The notes beneath the pieces are model-generated. The model was given only the letters and a program-made list of their open reading frames with translations. It was not told where the DNA came from and made no database searches. From Shimwellia blattae DSM 4481 = NBRC 105725 (GTDB taxonomy: Bacteria > Pseudomonadota > Gammaproteobacteria > Enterobacterales > Enterobacteriaceae), in assembly GCF_000262305.1 (NCBI RefSeq), contig NC_017910.1:124001-188000 (forward strand): a DNA stretch of 64,000 nucleotides, read 5' to 3'. The translations under genes and the position numbers were made by a program. Positions 45,366 to 53,355 of this stretch are shown one piece after another (position 1 is the first letter of the stretch; each line of letters begins with the position of its first letter).

Positions 45366-47432
45366 ATGTGGAGAGTGAACTTGCGAGTCAGCCGTTCTTT
45401 AACGATCAAACAAATGGCCACGGTTTTTTCCGTGTCCCTGGTGTTTATCGCTGTTTTTATTATTATTTTGCTTTTTCACTTTACGCAGCAAAATCGCTAT
45501 ACGGTCGCCACCCAGATGGAAAGTATTGCGCGCTCGGTGCGCGCCCCTCTGTCGGCGGCGATCCTGAAGGCCGATATCCCCCAGGCCGAATCCATTCTGA
45601 TGCAAATTCCGCCGTCCGGTATTGTCGGGCGTGCCGATGTGGTGCTGCCTAACCAGTTCCAGGCACTGCATATTAACTTCGCCACCGAGCACCCGGTGCC
45701 GCTGCTGATGGCGCGCCTGTTTGAGCTGCCGGTGCAAATTTCGCTGCCGCTCTATTCCCTGGAGCGCCCGGCGAACCCGCAGCCGCTGGCCTACCTGGTG
45801 TTGCAGGCGGACTCCTGGCGGATGTACCGCCACATTATCAGTATTATCTCAACCCTGGTGACCACCTGGCTGATGCTGGTGCTGGTGGTGACCGTGGCGG
45901 TGACCTGGTGTATTAACCGCCTGATGGTCCACCCGCTGCGCAATATTGCCCAGGAGCTGCACGGGCTGGAGCGCAGCCAGGTGGCGGGCCACCAGCTGAA
46001 ACTCGGGGCGCTGCACCGGGATGATGAAATTGGCCTGCTGGTGCGCAGCTATAACCGCAACCAGCAGCAGATCAGGCGCTTACTGGAAGAGAAAGAAAAA
46101 CTCGCCACCCATTTCCCGCTCTCTGAGCTGCCCAACAAGGCGCTGTTACTGGCGCTGCTGGAGCAGACAACCAAAGAGGGCAAAGCCCCGGCGTTGCTGG
46201 TTGTCAGCAGTGAAACCCTCCAGGAAGTGGTGGGGGTGTTAAAAGAGAGCCAGCGCGAGACGCTGCTGCTGACGGTTATCTCCCGCCTGAAGGGCTGCCT
46301 GGGGGCTGATATGACCCTGGCGCAGATGAATCAGTATGATTTTGCGGTGATTTGCCCGCAGCAGAGCGATCCCTGGGCGATGATGACCCTCGCGCGCCAG
46401 ATACTGGCGGCGCTGCACGAGCCGTTGCCCCTTCAGAATCTGCACCTGCGCCCGACGGCCAGCATCGGCATTGCCATGTGGGCACAGGCGCTGGGGGCGG
46501 AGCAACAATACCGCCGGGCCATGTCCGCCGCCCTTGCGGCGCGGCGCTTTGGCCGCAACCAGGTGCAGTTTTATGAGCCGGAGCAACTGCAGCGGGCCCA
46601 GCAGCGCCTGGCCCAGGAGAGCCATATTCTCAACGCCCTGGAAACCGGGCAGCTGGCTATCTGGCTGCAGCCGCAGGTGGATATCCTCAGTGGCACCCTG
46701 CTCGGGGCGGAAGTGCTGCTGCGCCAGCACCAGGAAGACGGCCAGTGGTCCCAGCCGGATACACTGCTGGAGCAGGCGGAAGCCTGCGGGCTGATAATGA
46801 CCGTCGGGATCTGGATGCTGGACGCCTCTGCACGCCTGCTGGCCAGCTGGCAGCAGCGCGGTGTGATGCTGCCGCTGAGCATTAACCTGTCGGCGCTGCA
46901 ACTGGTCACGCCGGACGTGGTGGCCCAGCTTGGCGAGCTGTTGCAGCGTTACCGTATCCAGCCCGGCACGCTGATTCTGGAAGTGACGGAAAACCGGCGG
47001 GTGGACGACCCGCAGGCGGCGATCAACATTCTGCGCCCGCTGCGTGACAAAGGCGTGCGTATCGCGCTGGATGACTTCGGCATGGGCTATGCCAGCCTGT
47101 ACCAGTTCCACCAGAATAAAGCGACCCCGGTAGATATCCTGAAAATTGACAAGGCGTTCGTTGACCTGTTACCGGACAATAACAGTGTCGCCAGCCTGAT
47201 CATGGACGCCGCCGGGCGGCTGAATCTTGACGTGGTGGCACAAGGGGTGGAAAACGACGCGCAGCAGCGCTGGCTGCAGGAGGCCGGTGTGCAGGTGGTG
47301 CTGGGGCAGCAGTTTGCCGAGCCCCTCTCGCCGGATACCTTTGCCACCCGCTATCTCCATAGCCCGGCTTTCCTTACTACAGATTCCATCACTAAAATTC
47401 ATCAAAACGTGCTGAGTTACGAAAAAAAATAA
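45366..47432 (+). CDS. pdeK: PdeK (YhjK), membrane GGDEF/EAL protein of the cellulose locus
   Basis: A 688-aa inner-membrane protein with helices at about 18-38 and 157-182, a periplasmic domain between them, a HAMP-like segment (183-230), a degenerate GGDEF domain and an EAL phosphodiesterase domain. The GGDEF signature is lost (RRFGRNQ at about 393-399). In EAL the metal and catalytic residues E449 (EVL), N507, E539, D569, D570, K593 and E629 are present. The usual AEGVE loop reads AQGVE (Q626), and the following QGFLF-type segment is altered to LGQQF. It probably lowers c-di-GMP near the Bcs complex, but activity is uncertain. It is downstream of bcsC, as in E. coli. Confidence 0.9.
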   Translation: MWRVNLRVSRSLTIKQMATVFSVSLVFIAVFIIILLFHFTQQNRYTVATQMESIARSVRAPLSAAILKADIPQAESILMQIPPSGIVGRADVVLPNQFQALHINFATEHPVPLLMARLFELPVQISLPLYSLERPANPQPLAYLVLQADSWRMYRHIISIISTLVTTWLMLVLVVTVAVTWCINRLMVHPLRNIAQELHGLERSQVAGHQLKLGALHRDDEIGLLVRSYNRNQQQIRRLLEEKEKLATHFPLSELPNKALLLALLEQTTKEGKAPALLVVSSETLQEVVGVLKESQRETLLLTVISRLKGCLGADMTLAQMNQYDFAVICPQQSDPWAMMTLARQILAALHEPLPLQNLHLRPTASIGIAMWAQALGAEQQYRRAMSAALAARRFGRNQVQFYEPEQLQRAQQRLAQESHILNALETGQLAIWLQPQVDILSGTLLGAEVLLRQHQEDGQWSQPDTLLEQAEACGLIMTVGIWMLDASARLLASWQQRGVMLPLSINLSALQLVTPDVVAQLGELLQRYRIQPGTLILEVTENRRVDDPQAAINILRPLRDKGVRIALDDFGMGYASLYQFHQNKATPVDILKIDKAFVDLLPDNNSVASLIMDAAGRLNLDVVAQGVENDAQQRWLQEAGVQVVLGQQFAEPLSPDTFATRYLHSPAFLTTDSITKIHQNVLSYEKK

Positions 47433-47551
47433 CATTTCTGTTTCATATGTGATGCCTGTTCATTTCTGAAATGTTTCAAAGGTGTAAATTCGGAGCCGTC
47501 AGCCTGGGTCACTGCGACGCAGGCTGTGACTATCCCTCTGAAGGACACCCT

Positions 47552-48835
47552 ATGAAAATTTCATTTTTCAAAAGCCTTTACGTTCAGGTGCTGACCGCTA
47601 TTGTCATCGGTATTTTACTGGGACACTACTGGCCGGAACTGGGCGCACAGATGAAACCGCTGGGCGATGCGTTCGTTAAACTGATAAAAATGATTATCGC
47701 GCCGGTTATTTTCTGTACTGTTGTGACCGGTATTGCCGGTATGGAAAGCATGAAAGCCGTGGGCCGCACCGGGGCCGTGGCGCTGCTTTACTTTGAAGTG
47801 GTCAGTACGGTTGCGCTGATTATCGGCCTGGTGATTGTGAATATCATTCAGCCCGGTGCCGGTATGAACGTGGACCCGGCCAGCCTGGACGCGCAGGCGG
47901 TGGCGATGTACGCCCAGCAGGCCCAGGAGCAGGGGGTGGTCGCATTCCTGATGGATGTGATACCCGCAAGCGTGGTGGGCGCTTTTGCTGGCGGTAATAT
48001 TCTGCAGGTGCTGCTGTTTGCCGTGCTGTTTGGCTTTGCGCTGCATCGCCTTGGCAGCAAAGGCCAGCTGATTTTTAACGTGATTGAGAGCTTCTCACAG
48101 GTTATTTTCGGCATCATCAATATGATCATGCGCCTGGCGCCCATCGGTGCGTTCGGGGCCATGGCATTTACCATCGGCAAATACGGGGTGGGGAGCCTGG
48201 TACAGCTCGGTCAGCTGATTATCTGCTTCTATATCACCTGTATTCTGTTTGTGGTGGTGGTGCTGGGGTCGATTGCCCGGGTGACTGGCTTTAACATTTT
48301 CAAATTTATCCGCTATATCAAAGAAGAGCTGCTGATCGTGCTGGGGACCTCGTCGTCGGAGTCTGCCCTGCCGCGCATGCTGGATAAAATGGAAAAGCTG
48401 GGCTGTAAGAAGTCGGTCGTGGGTCTGGTTATTCCGACCGGGTACTCGTTTAACCTCGACGGTACATCTATCTACCTGACTATGGCGGCGGTCTTTATTG
48501 CCCAGGCCACCAACAGCCATATGGATATCTTCCACCAGATCACTTTGCTGGTGGTGCTGCTGCTCTCTTCTAAAGGGGCGGCGGGCGTGACCGGCAGCGG
48601 CTTTATCGTACTGGCGGCCACCATTTCTGCCGTCGGGCATTTGCCGGTGGCGGGCCTGGCGCTGATCCTGGGTATCGACCGCTTTATGTCTGAAGCCCGT
48701 GCGCTGACCAACCTGGTGGGTAACGGTGTGGCGACGGTCGTGGTGGCGAAGTGGGTAAAACAGCTGGATGAAACCCAGCTGCAGAAAACCCTGGATAACC
48801 CGCCCTCCGCTGACTCACAAAAAGTTCCTTCCTGA
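47552..48835 (+). CDS. dctA: C4-dicarboxylate:proton symporter DctA
   Basis: Aerobic succinate, fumarate and malate importer of the DAACS (glutamate carrier) family, 427 aa, E. coli 428. The serine-rich hairpin GTSSSESALPRMLDKME, the GYSFNLDGTSIYLTMA helix and SKGAAGVTGSGFIVL are intact. ATG 47552, preceded by GAAGGAC, gives MKISFFKSLYVQVL like E. coli MKTSLFKSLYFQVL; upstream in-frame codons are not needed. In E. coli DctA is induced by DcuS-DcuR and CRP; I see no certain sites. Confidence 0.96.
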   Translation: MKISFFKSLYVQVLTAIVIGILLGHYWPELGAQMKPLGDAFVKLIKMIIAPVIFCTVVTGIAGMESMKAVGRTGAVALLYFEVVSTVALIIGLVIVNIIQPGAGMNVDPASLDAQAVAMYAQQAQEQGVVAFLMDVIPASVVGAFAGGNILQVLLFAVLFGFALHRLGSKGQLIFNVIESFSQVIFGIINMIMRLAPIGAFGAMAFTIGKYGVGSLVQLGQLIICFYITCILFVVVVLGSIARVTGFNIFKFIRYIKEELLIVLGTSSSESALPRMLDKMEKLGCKKSVVGLVIPTGYSFNLDGTSIYLTMAAVFIAQATNSHMDIFHQITLLVVLLLSSKGAAGVTGSGFIVLAATISAVGHLPVAGLALILGIDRFMSEARALTNLVGNGVATVVVAKWVKQLDETQLQKTLDNPPSADSQKVPS

Positions 48836-48847
48836 TATCCTGTCCGG

Positions 48848-48872
48848 CCGCAGCCACTTGCCCTGGCTGCGG
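48848..48872 (+). terminator. Hairpin after dctA
   Basis: CCGCAGCCA / TGGCTGCGG 9-bp stem with a 7-nt loop, 12 bp after the dctA stop. The following bases are not T-rich, so it may be a stabilising stem rather than a full terminator. The rest of the 237-bp dctA-yhjJ gap shows nothing I can assign. Confidence 0.6.
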
Positions 48873-49072
48873 TCGCTTCGCATAATTGGCGCGGCGTATC
48901 ATCCGCGCGTTGCTCCCGCGATTGTCCGGTGTCCGCACCCGCTGAAAAATTTAATGCTCCGCAGGACTTTTTTCGTTATTCGTGGTCTAACAGCGATGAT
49001 GCGTCATTCTGGCGGTACTGATAACGCCGCCATTGCAGTTTTTTTAACCGGGAATGTTGATCAGGGGTTTAC

Positions 49073-50569
49073 ATGCAGGGCAAAACAATTCGACTTTTGA
49101 CAGGGGCGCTGCTGATGGTTGCCGTCAGTGGATCTGTACAGGCCGATCCGCTCCAGCCTGATCCGGCCTGGCAGCAGGGAACATTGTCGAATGGTTTTCG
49201 CTGGCAGGTGCTTGCCACCCCCCAGCGCCCCAGCGACCGGGTGCAGGTGCGCCTGATGGTGGACATCGGCTCGCTGGCAGAAACCACCCAGCAGAGCGGT
49301 TACAGCCGCGCGCTGGCCAGTATGGCGCTCCAGCGCAATGTGCCGGGGGCCGCCCCGGGCGCGTTCTGGCAGCAGAGTGTTGATCCCCGACACGGGATGG
49401 CCCCTGCCGTTGTCTCTTATGATGTGACCCGCTACAACCTCAGCCTGCCTAACGGGCGCAATGACTTACTCAAAGAGGCTTTTGACTGGCTGGCCCACAC
49501 GGCGGGCCAGTTGCCGATCACCCCCCAGCGGGTTGCCCACTTGCCGGGCGCGGAGAGCGCAACCGTTGGCACCTGGCCGGAAAACCCGCGCGACGCCTGG
49601 TGGCGCTACCGGCTGAAAGGCTCGGTGCTGCTGGGCCACGATCCCTCCGCCCCGCTGAAGCAGCCGCTGGACGCCGCCGGGCTGAGCAGCTTTTACCACA
49701 AGTGGTACACGCCAGACGCCATGACCCTTATCGTGGTCGGCAATGTGGACAGCCGCAGCGTGGCAGAGCAGATAGCTAAAGTCTTTGGCGAGCTGAAAGG
49801 CAAGCGCGAGACCCCGGCACCGGTGCCGGCGATTTCGCCCCTGCGCCGCGAGGCGGTAAGCCTGGTCAGCGAACATCTGACCCGGGATCGGGTGGCGATT
49901 ATGTGGGATAACCCGTGGACCCCCATCCGTGATTCTGCGGCCCTGCTGCGCTACTGGCGGGCAGATCTGGCTCGTGAAGCGCTGTTCTGGCATGTCCAGC
50001 AGAGCCTGAGCAAAAACAATATCCGCGATATGGATCTGGGGTTTGACTGCCGGGTGCTCTACCAGCGTGCCCAGTGCGGCATTAATATTGATACCCCGGG
50101 GGAACGGCTGGAGGCCAATTTCGCCGCGGTCGTTAAAGAGCTGGAAAAGGTTCACCAGAAGGGGCTGGAGCAGGAAGAATTTAACGCGCTGGTGGCGCAA
50201 AAAAATCTCGAACTGCAAAAACTGTTTGCCATGTACGGGCGTACCGACACCGGGATCCTCACCGCCCAGCGCCTGCGTTCATTGCAAAACCAGGTGGTGG
50301 ATATTGCGCCGGAGCAGTACCAGGCACTGCGCCAGGATTTCCTGAACAAGCTCACGGTCACCAGTATCAACCAGGAGCTGCGCCAGGTCCTCTCCCAGCA
50401 GATGGCGATTATTTTGCAGCAGCCGAAAGGCGAGCCGGAGTTTGATGTGAAATCGCTTCAGGCTATCTGGGACGGGTTAATCAAACCCGTTGCGGCAGGC
50501 GGTGCGGCAGATACAGTCGCACCGGATGACGTGGCGCCAGACGCTTCAGACATTCCGCCCGGCCAGTAG
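49073..50569 (+). CDS. yhjJ: Peptidase M16-like periplasmic protein YhjJ (degenerate active site)
   Basis: Exported protein of 498 aa matching E. coli YhjJ in length and sequence. The signal peptide ends GSVQA (about residue 24). The fold is that of insulinase-type M16 peptidases: an N-terminal strand set with LSNGFRWQVLATPQRP, a middle FYHKWYTPDAMTLIVVGNVD segment and a second half with ERLEANFAAVVKELEK. The zinc motif HxxEH is absent: the equivalent helix reads QQSGYSRALASMAL. It is therefore probably a non-catalytic M16 homologue. Function unknown. Confidence 0.9.
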   Translation: MQGKTIRLLTGALLMVAVSGSVQADPLQPDPAWQQGTLSNGFRWQVLATPQRPSDRVQVRLMVDIGSLAETTQQSGYSRALASMALQRNVPGAAPGAFWQQSVDPRHGMAPAVVSYDVTRYNLSLPNGRNDLLKEAFDWLAHTAGQLPITPQRVAHLPGAESATVGTWPENPRDAWWRYRLKGSVLLGHDPSAPLKQPLDAAGLSSFYHKWYTPDAMTLIVVGNVDSRSVAEQIAKVFGELKGKRETPAPVPAISPLRREAVSLVSEHLTRDRVAIMWDNPWTPIRDSAALLRYWRADLAREALFWHVQQSLSKNNIRDMDLGFDCRVLYQRAQCGINIDTPGERLEANFAAVVKELEKVHQKGLEQEEFNALVAQKNLELQKLFAMYGRTDTGILTAQRLRSLQNQVVDIAPEQYQALRQDFLNKLTVTSINQELRQVLSQQMAIILQQPKGEPEFDVKSLQAIWDGLIKPVAAGGAADTVAPDDVAPDASDIPPGQ

Positions 50570-50592
50570 CGGGGCCGGCCGTCGGGAGAGAT

Positions 50593-50625
50593 AAAAAAAA
50601 CAGGTGCCGCGGCACCTGTTTTTTT
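50593..50625. terminator. Bidirectional terminator between yhjJ and kdgK
   Basis: ACAGGTGCC / GGCACCTGT arms around a GC centre, flanked by eight A on the left and seven T on the right. It serves both convergent genes. Confidence 0.93.
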
Positions 50626-50636
50626 GTGGTTAATGG

Positions 50637-51569
50637 TCAGGCTGGCATGGCCTCGCGGGGGATTATCGCCCCGCGATACTGAATAACCGTGCTGGCCGTC
50701 AGGTGGCCGCGCTGTGCCGCAGCGGCAGTGCTGCCACCGGTCAGGCGTACGGAGAGATACCCGGCGCTGAACGAATCCCCGGCGGCGGTGGTGTCCACCA
50801 CGCGCTCTTTGGGCAGTTTCACCGCCGGTACTTCTACCAGCGGCTGGCCTTTTTCTGCCACCAGGCAGGAGTCGGCACCGCGTTTAATAACCACTTCGCT
50901 GACGCCAGCGGCCTGGGTGCGGGCAATCACTTCATCAACCGGTTTTTCCCCCCACAGGGCGTCTTCGTCATCCAGGGTGAGGAACGCAATATCGGTGCAG
51001 CTCAGCATCTGCTGGTAAACCTGCTGCGTCTCTTCTTTGCTGGCCCACAGGCGCGGGCGATAGTTGTTATCAAAAATCACTTTGCCGCCGTTTGCGCGGC
51101 ACTGGCGCAGCAGGCCGAGCAGTTTTTCACGACTCTGAGGGCTGAGGATAGCCAGGCTTATCCCGCTCAGGTAGAGGTAGTCAAACGTCGCCAGCTGCGC
51201 GCAGATGGCGTCGGCGTCGGCGCTTTCCAGCCAGTAGCGGGCTGCGGCTTCGTTACGCCAGTAGTAGAAGGTGCGCTCGCCGGTGGCGTCCGTTTCAATG
51301 TAGTACAGGCCCGGCAGGCGGTTTTCCATGCGCTGGGTCAGTGAGGTATCCACATTCTCTGCCTGCCAGGCATCCAGCATCTGCTGGCTGAAACTGTCCT
51401 GGCCCAGGGCGGTAACGTAGTGCACGCTCAGGGCCTGCGGGGCCACCTGGCGGGCAATATAGACCGAAGTATTCAGGGTATCGCCGCCAAATCCGCGGCT
51501 GACACTGGAGCCCTTTTCGGACAGCTCAATCATACATTCGCCAATAACGGCAATTTTCTGCGTTGACAT
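50637..51569 (-). CDS. kdgK: 2-Dehydro-3-deoxygluconate kinase
   Basis: PfkB-family kinase that phosphorylates KDG to KDPG, which enters the Entner-Doudoroff aldolase step. The protein is 310 aa, E. coli 309. FGGDTLNTSVYIARQ is the N-terminal sugar-site motif, and DTTAAGDSFSAGYLSVRLTGG the C-terminal signature with the catalytic Asp. ATG 51569 gives MSTQKIAVIGECMIELSEKG, in line with E. coli MSKKIAVIGECMIELSEKG. A KdgR-like palindrome lies 67 bp upstream. The neighbouring E. coli genes pdeH (yhjH) and yhjG are absent. Confidence 0.96.
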   Translation of the reverse strand: MSTQKIAVIGECMIELSEKGSSVSRGFGGDTLNTSVYIARQVAPQALSVHYVTALGQDSFSQQMLDAWQAENVDTSLTQRMENRLPGLYYIETDATGERTFYYWRNEAAARYWLESADADAICAQLATFDYLYLSGISLAILSPQSREKLLGLLRQCRANGGKVIFDNNYRPRLWASKEETQQVYQQMLSCTDIAFLTLDDEDALWGEKPVDEVIARTQAAGVSEVVIKRGADSCLVAEKGQPLVEVPAVKLPKERVVDTTAAGDSFSAGYLSVRLTGGSTAAAAQRGHLTASTVIQYRGAIIPREAMPA

Positions 51570-51635
51570 AGTTTTGAATACCAGAATGAGGAAATATGCA
51601 GCTAGTTTGAGCCGCCATGTCCGGTGAGTCAAATA

Positions 51636-51658
51636 TTTTAAAACATCGTTTTGATAAA
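51636..51658. promoter_or_regulatory. Candidate KdgR box upstream of kdgK
   Basis: AAAAC-ATC-GTTTT (51640-51652) within TTTT...GATAAA flanks resembles the AT-rich KdgR palindrome (GAAAC-N3-GTTTC core). It lies 67-89 bp upstream of kdgK, a known KdgR target in enterobacteria. This is a match by eye to a remembered consensus. Confidence 0.4.
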
Positions 51659-51708
51659 CTTTGAGCTAAACGAAAGTTCGGGGAGAATTCCGCCCGGAAA
51701 AGGGCGTA

Positions 51709-51769
51709 GCGCCTGTTACAGCCGCTGTCAGCCAGCCGTAACAGGCGCGATTTACCCGCGAGCGGGTAA
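51709..51769. repeat. Two consecutive inverted repeats between yhjE and kdgK
   Basis: GCGCCTGTTAC / GTAACAGGCGC, a perfect 11-bp pair with an 18-nt loop (51709-51748), is followed by TTACCCG-CGAG-CGGGTAA (51752-51769). The second hairpin ends 11 bp from the yhjE stop and may end yhjE transcription. Neither has a T-run. Confidence 0.6.
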
Positions 51770-51780
51770 TAACCGGAAAC

Positions 51781-53100
51781 TTATAACGCCTGGTGGCGGG
51801 TCTCTTTGCTGTACCACAGGGCGATAAGGGTAATGGTCGCCATGGCCGCCAGATAAACGCCCACCCAGAATAACCCCCAGTTCGCCTGTAGCCAGGTGGC
51901 GATATAGGGCGCGACCGAGGCCCCGAGGATCGACGCCATATTATAAGAGAAGGATGCCCCGGTGTAGCGCACCTCTGTGGGGAAGAGCTCCGGCAGCAGT
52001 GCGCCCATGGGGCCGAAGGTCAGCCCCATCAGGCTAAGCCCGATAACCAAAAACAGCATCACCCGGGCCGGGCTGCCGGAGCCCAGCAGCGGCACAAACA
52101 GGCACAGGGCAAACAGCAGGATCAGGCTGGTTATTACCAGCATGCAGCTGCGGCGGCCGGTGTTGTCCGCCAGCCAGCCGGATACCGGCACCATCAGGCC
52201 AAAGCCGAGCACGGCGAGCATCAGCATCCACAGCACGTCGTTACGGGAGAAGCCAAGGCCCGCCGGGGCCGGGGTGGTGCTGTAGGTCATGGAGTAGACC
52301 GTCATAATATAAAACAGGGTGTAGGTGGCGAGCATAATCAGGGTGCCGATGATAGTGGCCCTGAGATGCTGGCTGAGCAGGGTGCCCAGCGGGATTTTTA
52401 CCTGCTTACCGGCCCTGGCGATTCTGGCGAATACCGGGGTTTCATGCAGCGAGACGCGCACATACAGGCCAATGATCACCAGCACCGCCGAGAGTATAAA
52501 CGGCACCCGCCAGCCCCAGGACATAAACTGCTCGTCGCTCAGCAGCCAGGAGAGCAGCAAAAAGGTGCCGTTGGCAAAGAAAAAGCCAATCGGGGCACCC
52601 AGTTGCGGGAATGAGCCATACAGCGCCCGCTTATGGGGCGGGGCGTTTTCGGTAGCCAGCAGGGCCGCACCGCCCCATTCGCCACCCAGCCCCAGCCCCT
52701 GACCAAAGCGCGCCAGTGCCAGCAGCAGGGGGGCGAAAATCCCGATACTTTCATAGCCCGGCAGTAACCCGATAACCACCGTAGAGATCCCCATCGTCAG
52801 CAGGGAGGCCACCAGCGTGACTTTGCGGCCCACCCGGTCGCCAAAGTGACCAAACAGGGCTGAGCCGATTGGCCGCGCCACAAAGGCGATGGCAAAGGTA
52901 GCCAGAGACTGTAGCGTGGCGGCGGTGGCATCCCCCTGGGGGAAAAAGATATGCGGGAAGACAATCACCGCAGCAGTGGCGTAGATGTAGAAGTCGAAGA
53001 ATTCAATGGCGGTGCCCACCAGGGAGGCAATCACCACTTTGCTGCGCGGGTTAACCGGCAGAGACTGGGAGTCCGCAGGGGCGGCGATGGAGGCTTGCAT
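51781..53100 (-). CDS. yhjE: MFS transporter YhjE (metabolite:proton symporter family)
   Basis: Twelve-helix transporter of 439 aa, E. coli 440. SLVGTAIEFFDFYIYATAAVIVFP, GHFGDRVGRK and RFGQGLGLGGEWGGAALLATENAP are the ShiA/ProP-type family signatures. The substrate is not established. ATG 53100 (MQASIAAPADSQ) aligns with E. coli MQATATTL; the ATG at 53151 is too far upstream. A symmetric 15-bp palindrome lies about 115 bp upstream. Confidence 0.92.
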   Translation of the reverse strand: MQASIAAPADSQSLPVNPRSKVVIASLVGTAIEFFDFYIYATAAVIVFPHIFFPQGDATAATLQSLATFAIAFVARPIGSALFGHFGDRVGRKVTLVASLLTMGISTVVIGLLPGYESIGIFAPLLLALARFGQGLGLGGEWGGAALLATENAPPHKRALYGSFPQLGAPIGFFFANGTFLLLSWLLSDEQFMSWGWRVPFILSAVLVIIGLYVRVSLHETPVFARIARAGKQVKIPLGTLLSQHLRATIIGTLIMLATYTLFYIMTVYSMTYSTTPAPAGLGFSRNDVLWMLMLAVLGFGLMVPVSGWLADNTGRRSCMLVITSLILLFALCLFVPLLGSGSPARVMLFLVIGLSLMGLTFGPMGALLPELFPTEVRYTGASFSYNMASILGASVAPYIATWLQANWGLFWVGVYLAAMATITLIALWYSKETRHQAL

Positions 53101-53215
53101 AGGCTTTTTTCTTATTAACAGGCGAACGAATCGCCATATTACGCACAGCAAAAGTGTGATTTCAACGGCCGGAACGGGGCGAAATTGCCTGAAAAATCGC
53201 CATAAAGCGAATAAT

Positions 53216-53230
53216 TTTCACTCAGTGAAA
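53216..53230. promoter_or_regulatory. Palindrome TTTCACTCAGTGAAA upstream of yhjE
   Basis: A perfect 7+1+7 palindrome in AT-rich DNA, in the 255-bp gap between the yhjE start and the yhjD end. It has the form of a regulator-binding site; the regulator is not known to me. Confidence 0.4.
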
Positions 53231-53327
53231 TTTAACGGCAGATAGCGCTGTGGCGTAAGCATCGCGCAGTGGATAACACCAGATTCAGGTTAAATAAAAG
53301 TTACAGAATAGTCGGGTGTGCGGTATA

Positions 53328-53347
53328 CCCCCGGCCAGGGCCGGGGG
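53328..53347 (-). terminator. Hairpin after yhjD
   Basis: CCCCCGGCC / GGCCGGGGG arms 8 bp after the yhjD stop on the minus strand. It is very GC-rich with no T-run, so the terminator role is tentative. Confidence 0.55.
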
Positions 53348-53355
53348 AGGCGGGC

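Noticed and set aside
47433..47551. CRP site upstream of dctA
   Set aside because: TGTGATGCCTGTTCAT has a perfect left arm but the right arm does not match TCACA, so I did not list it.
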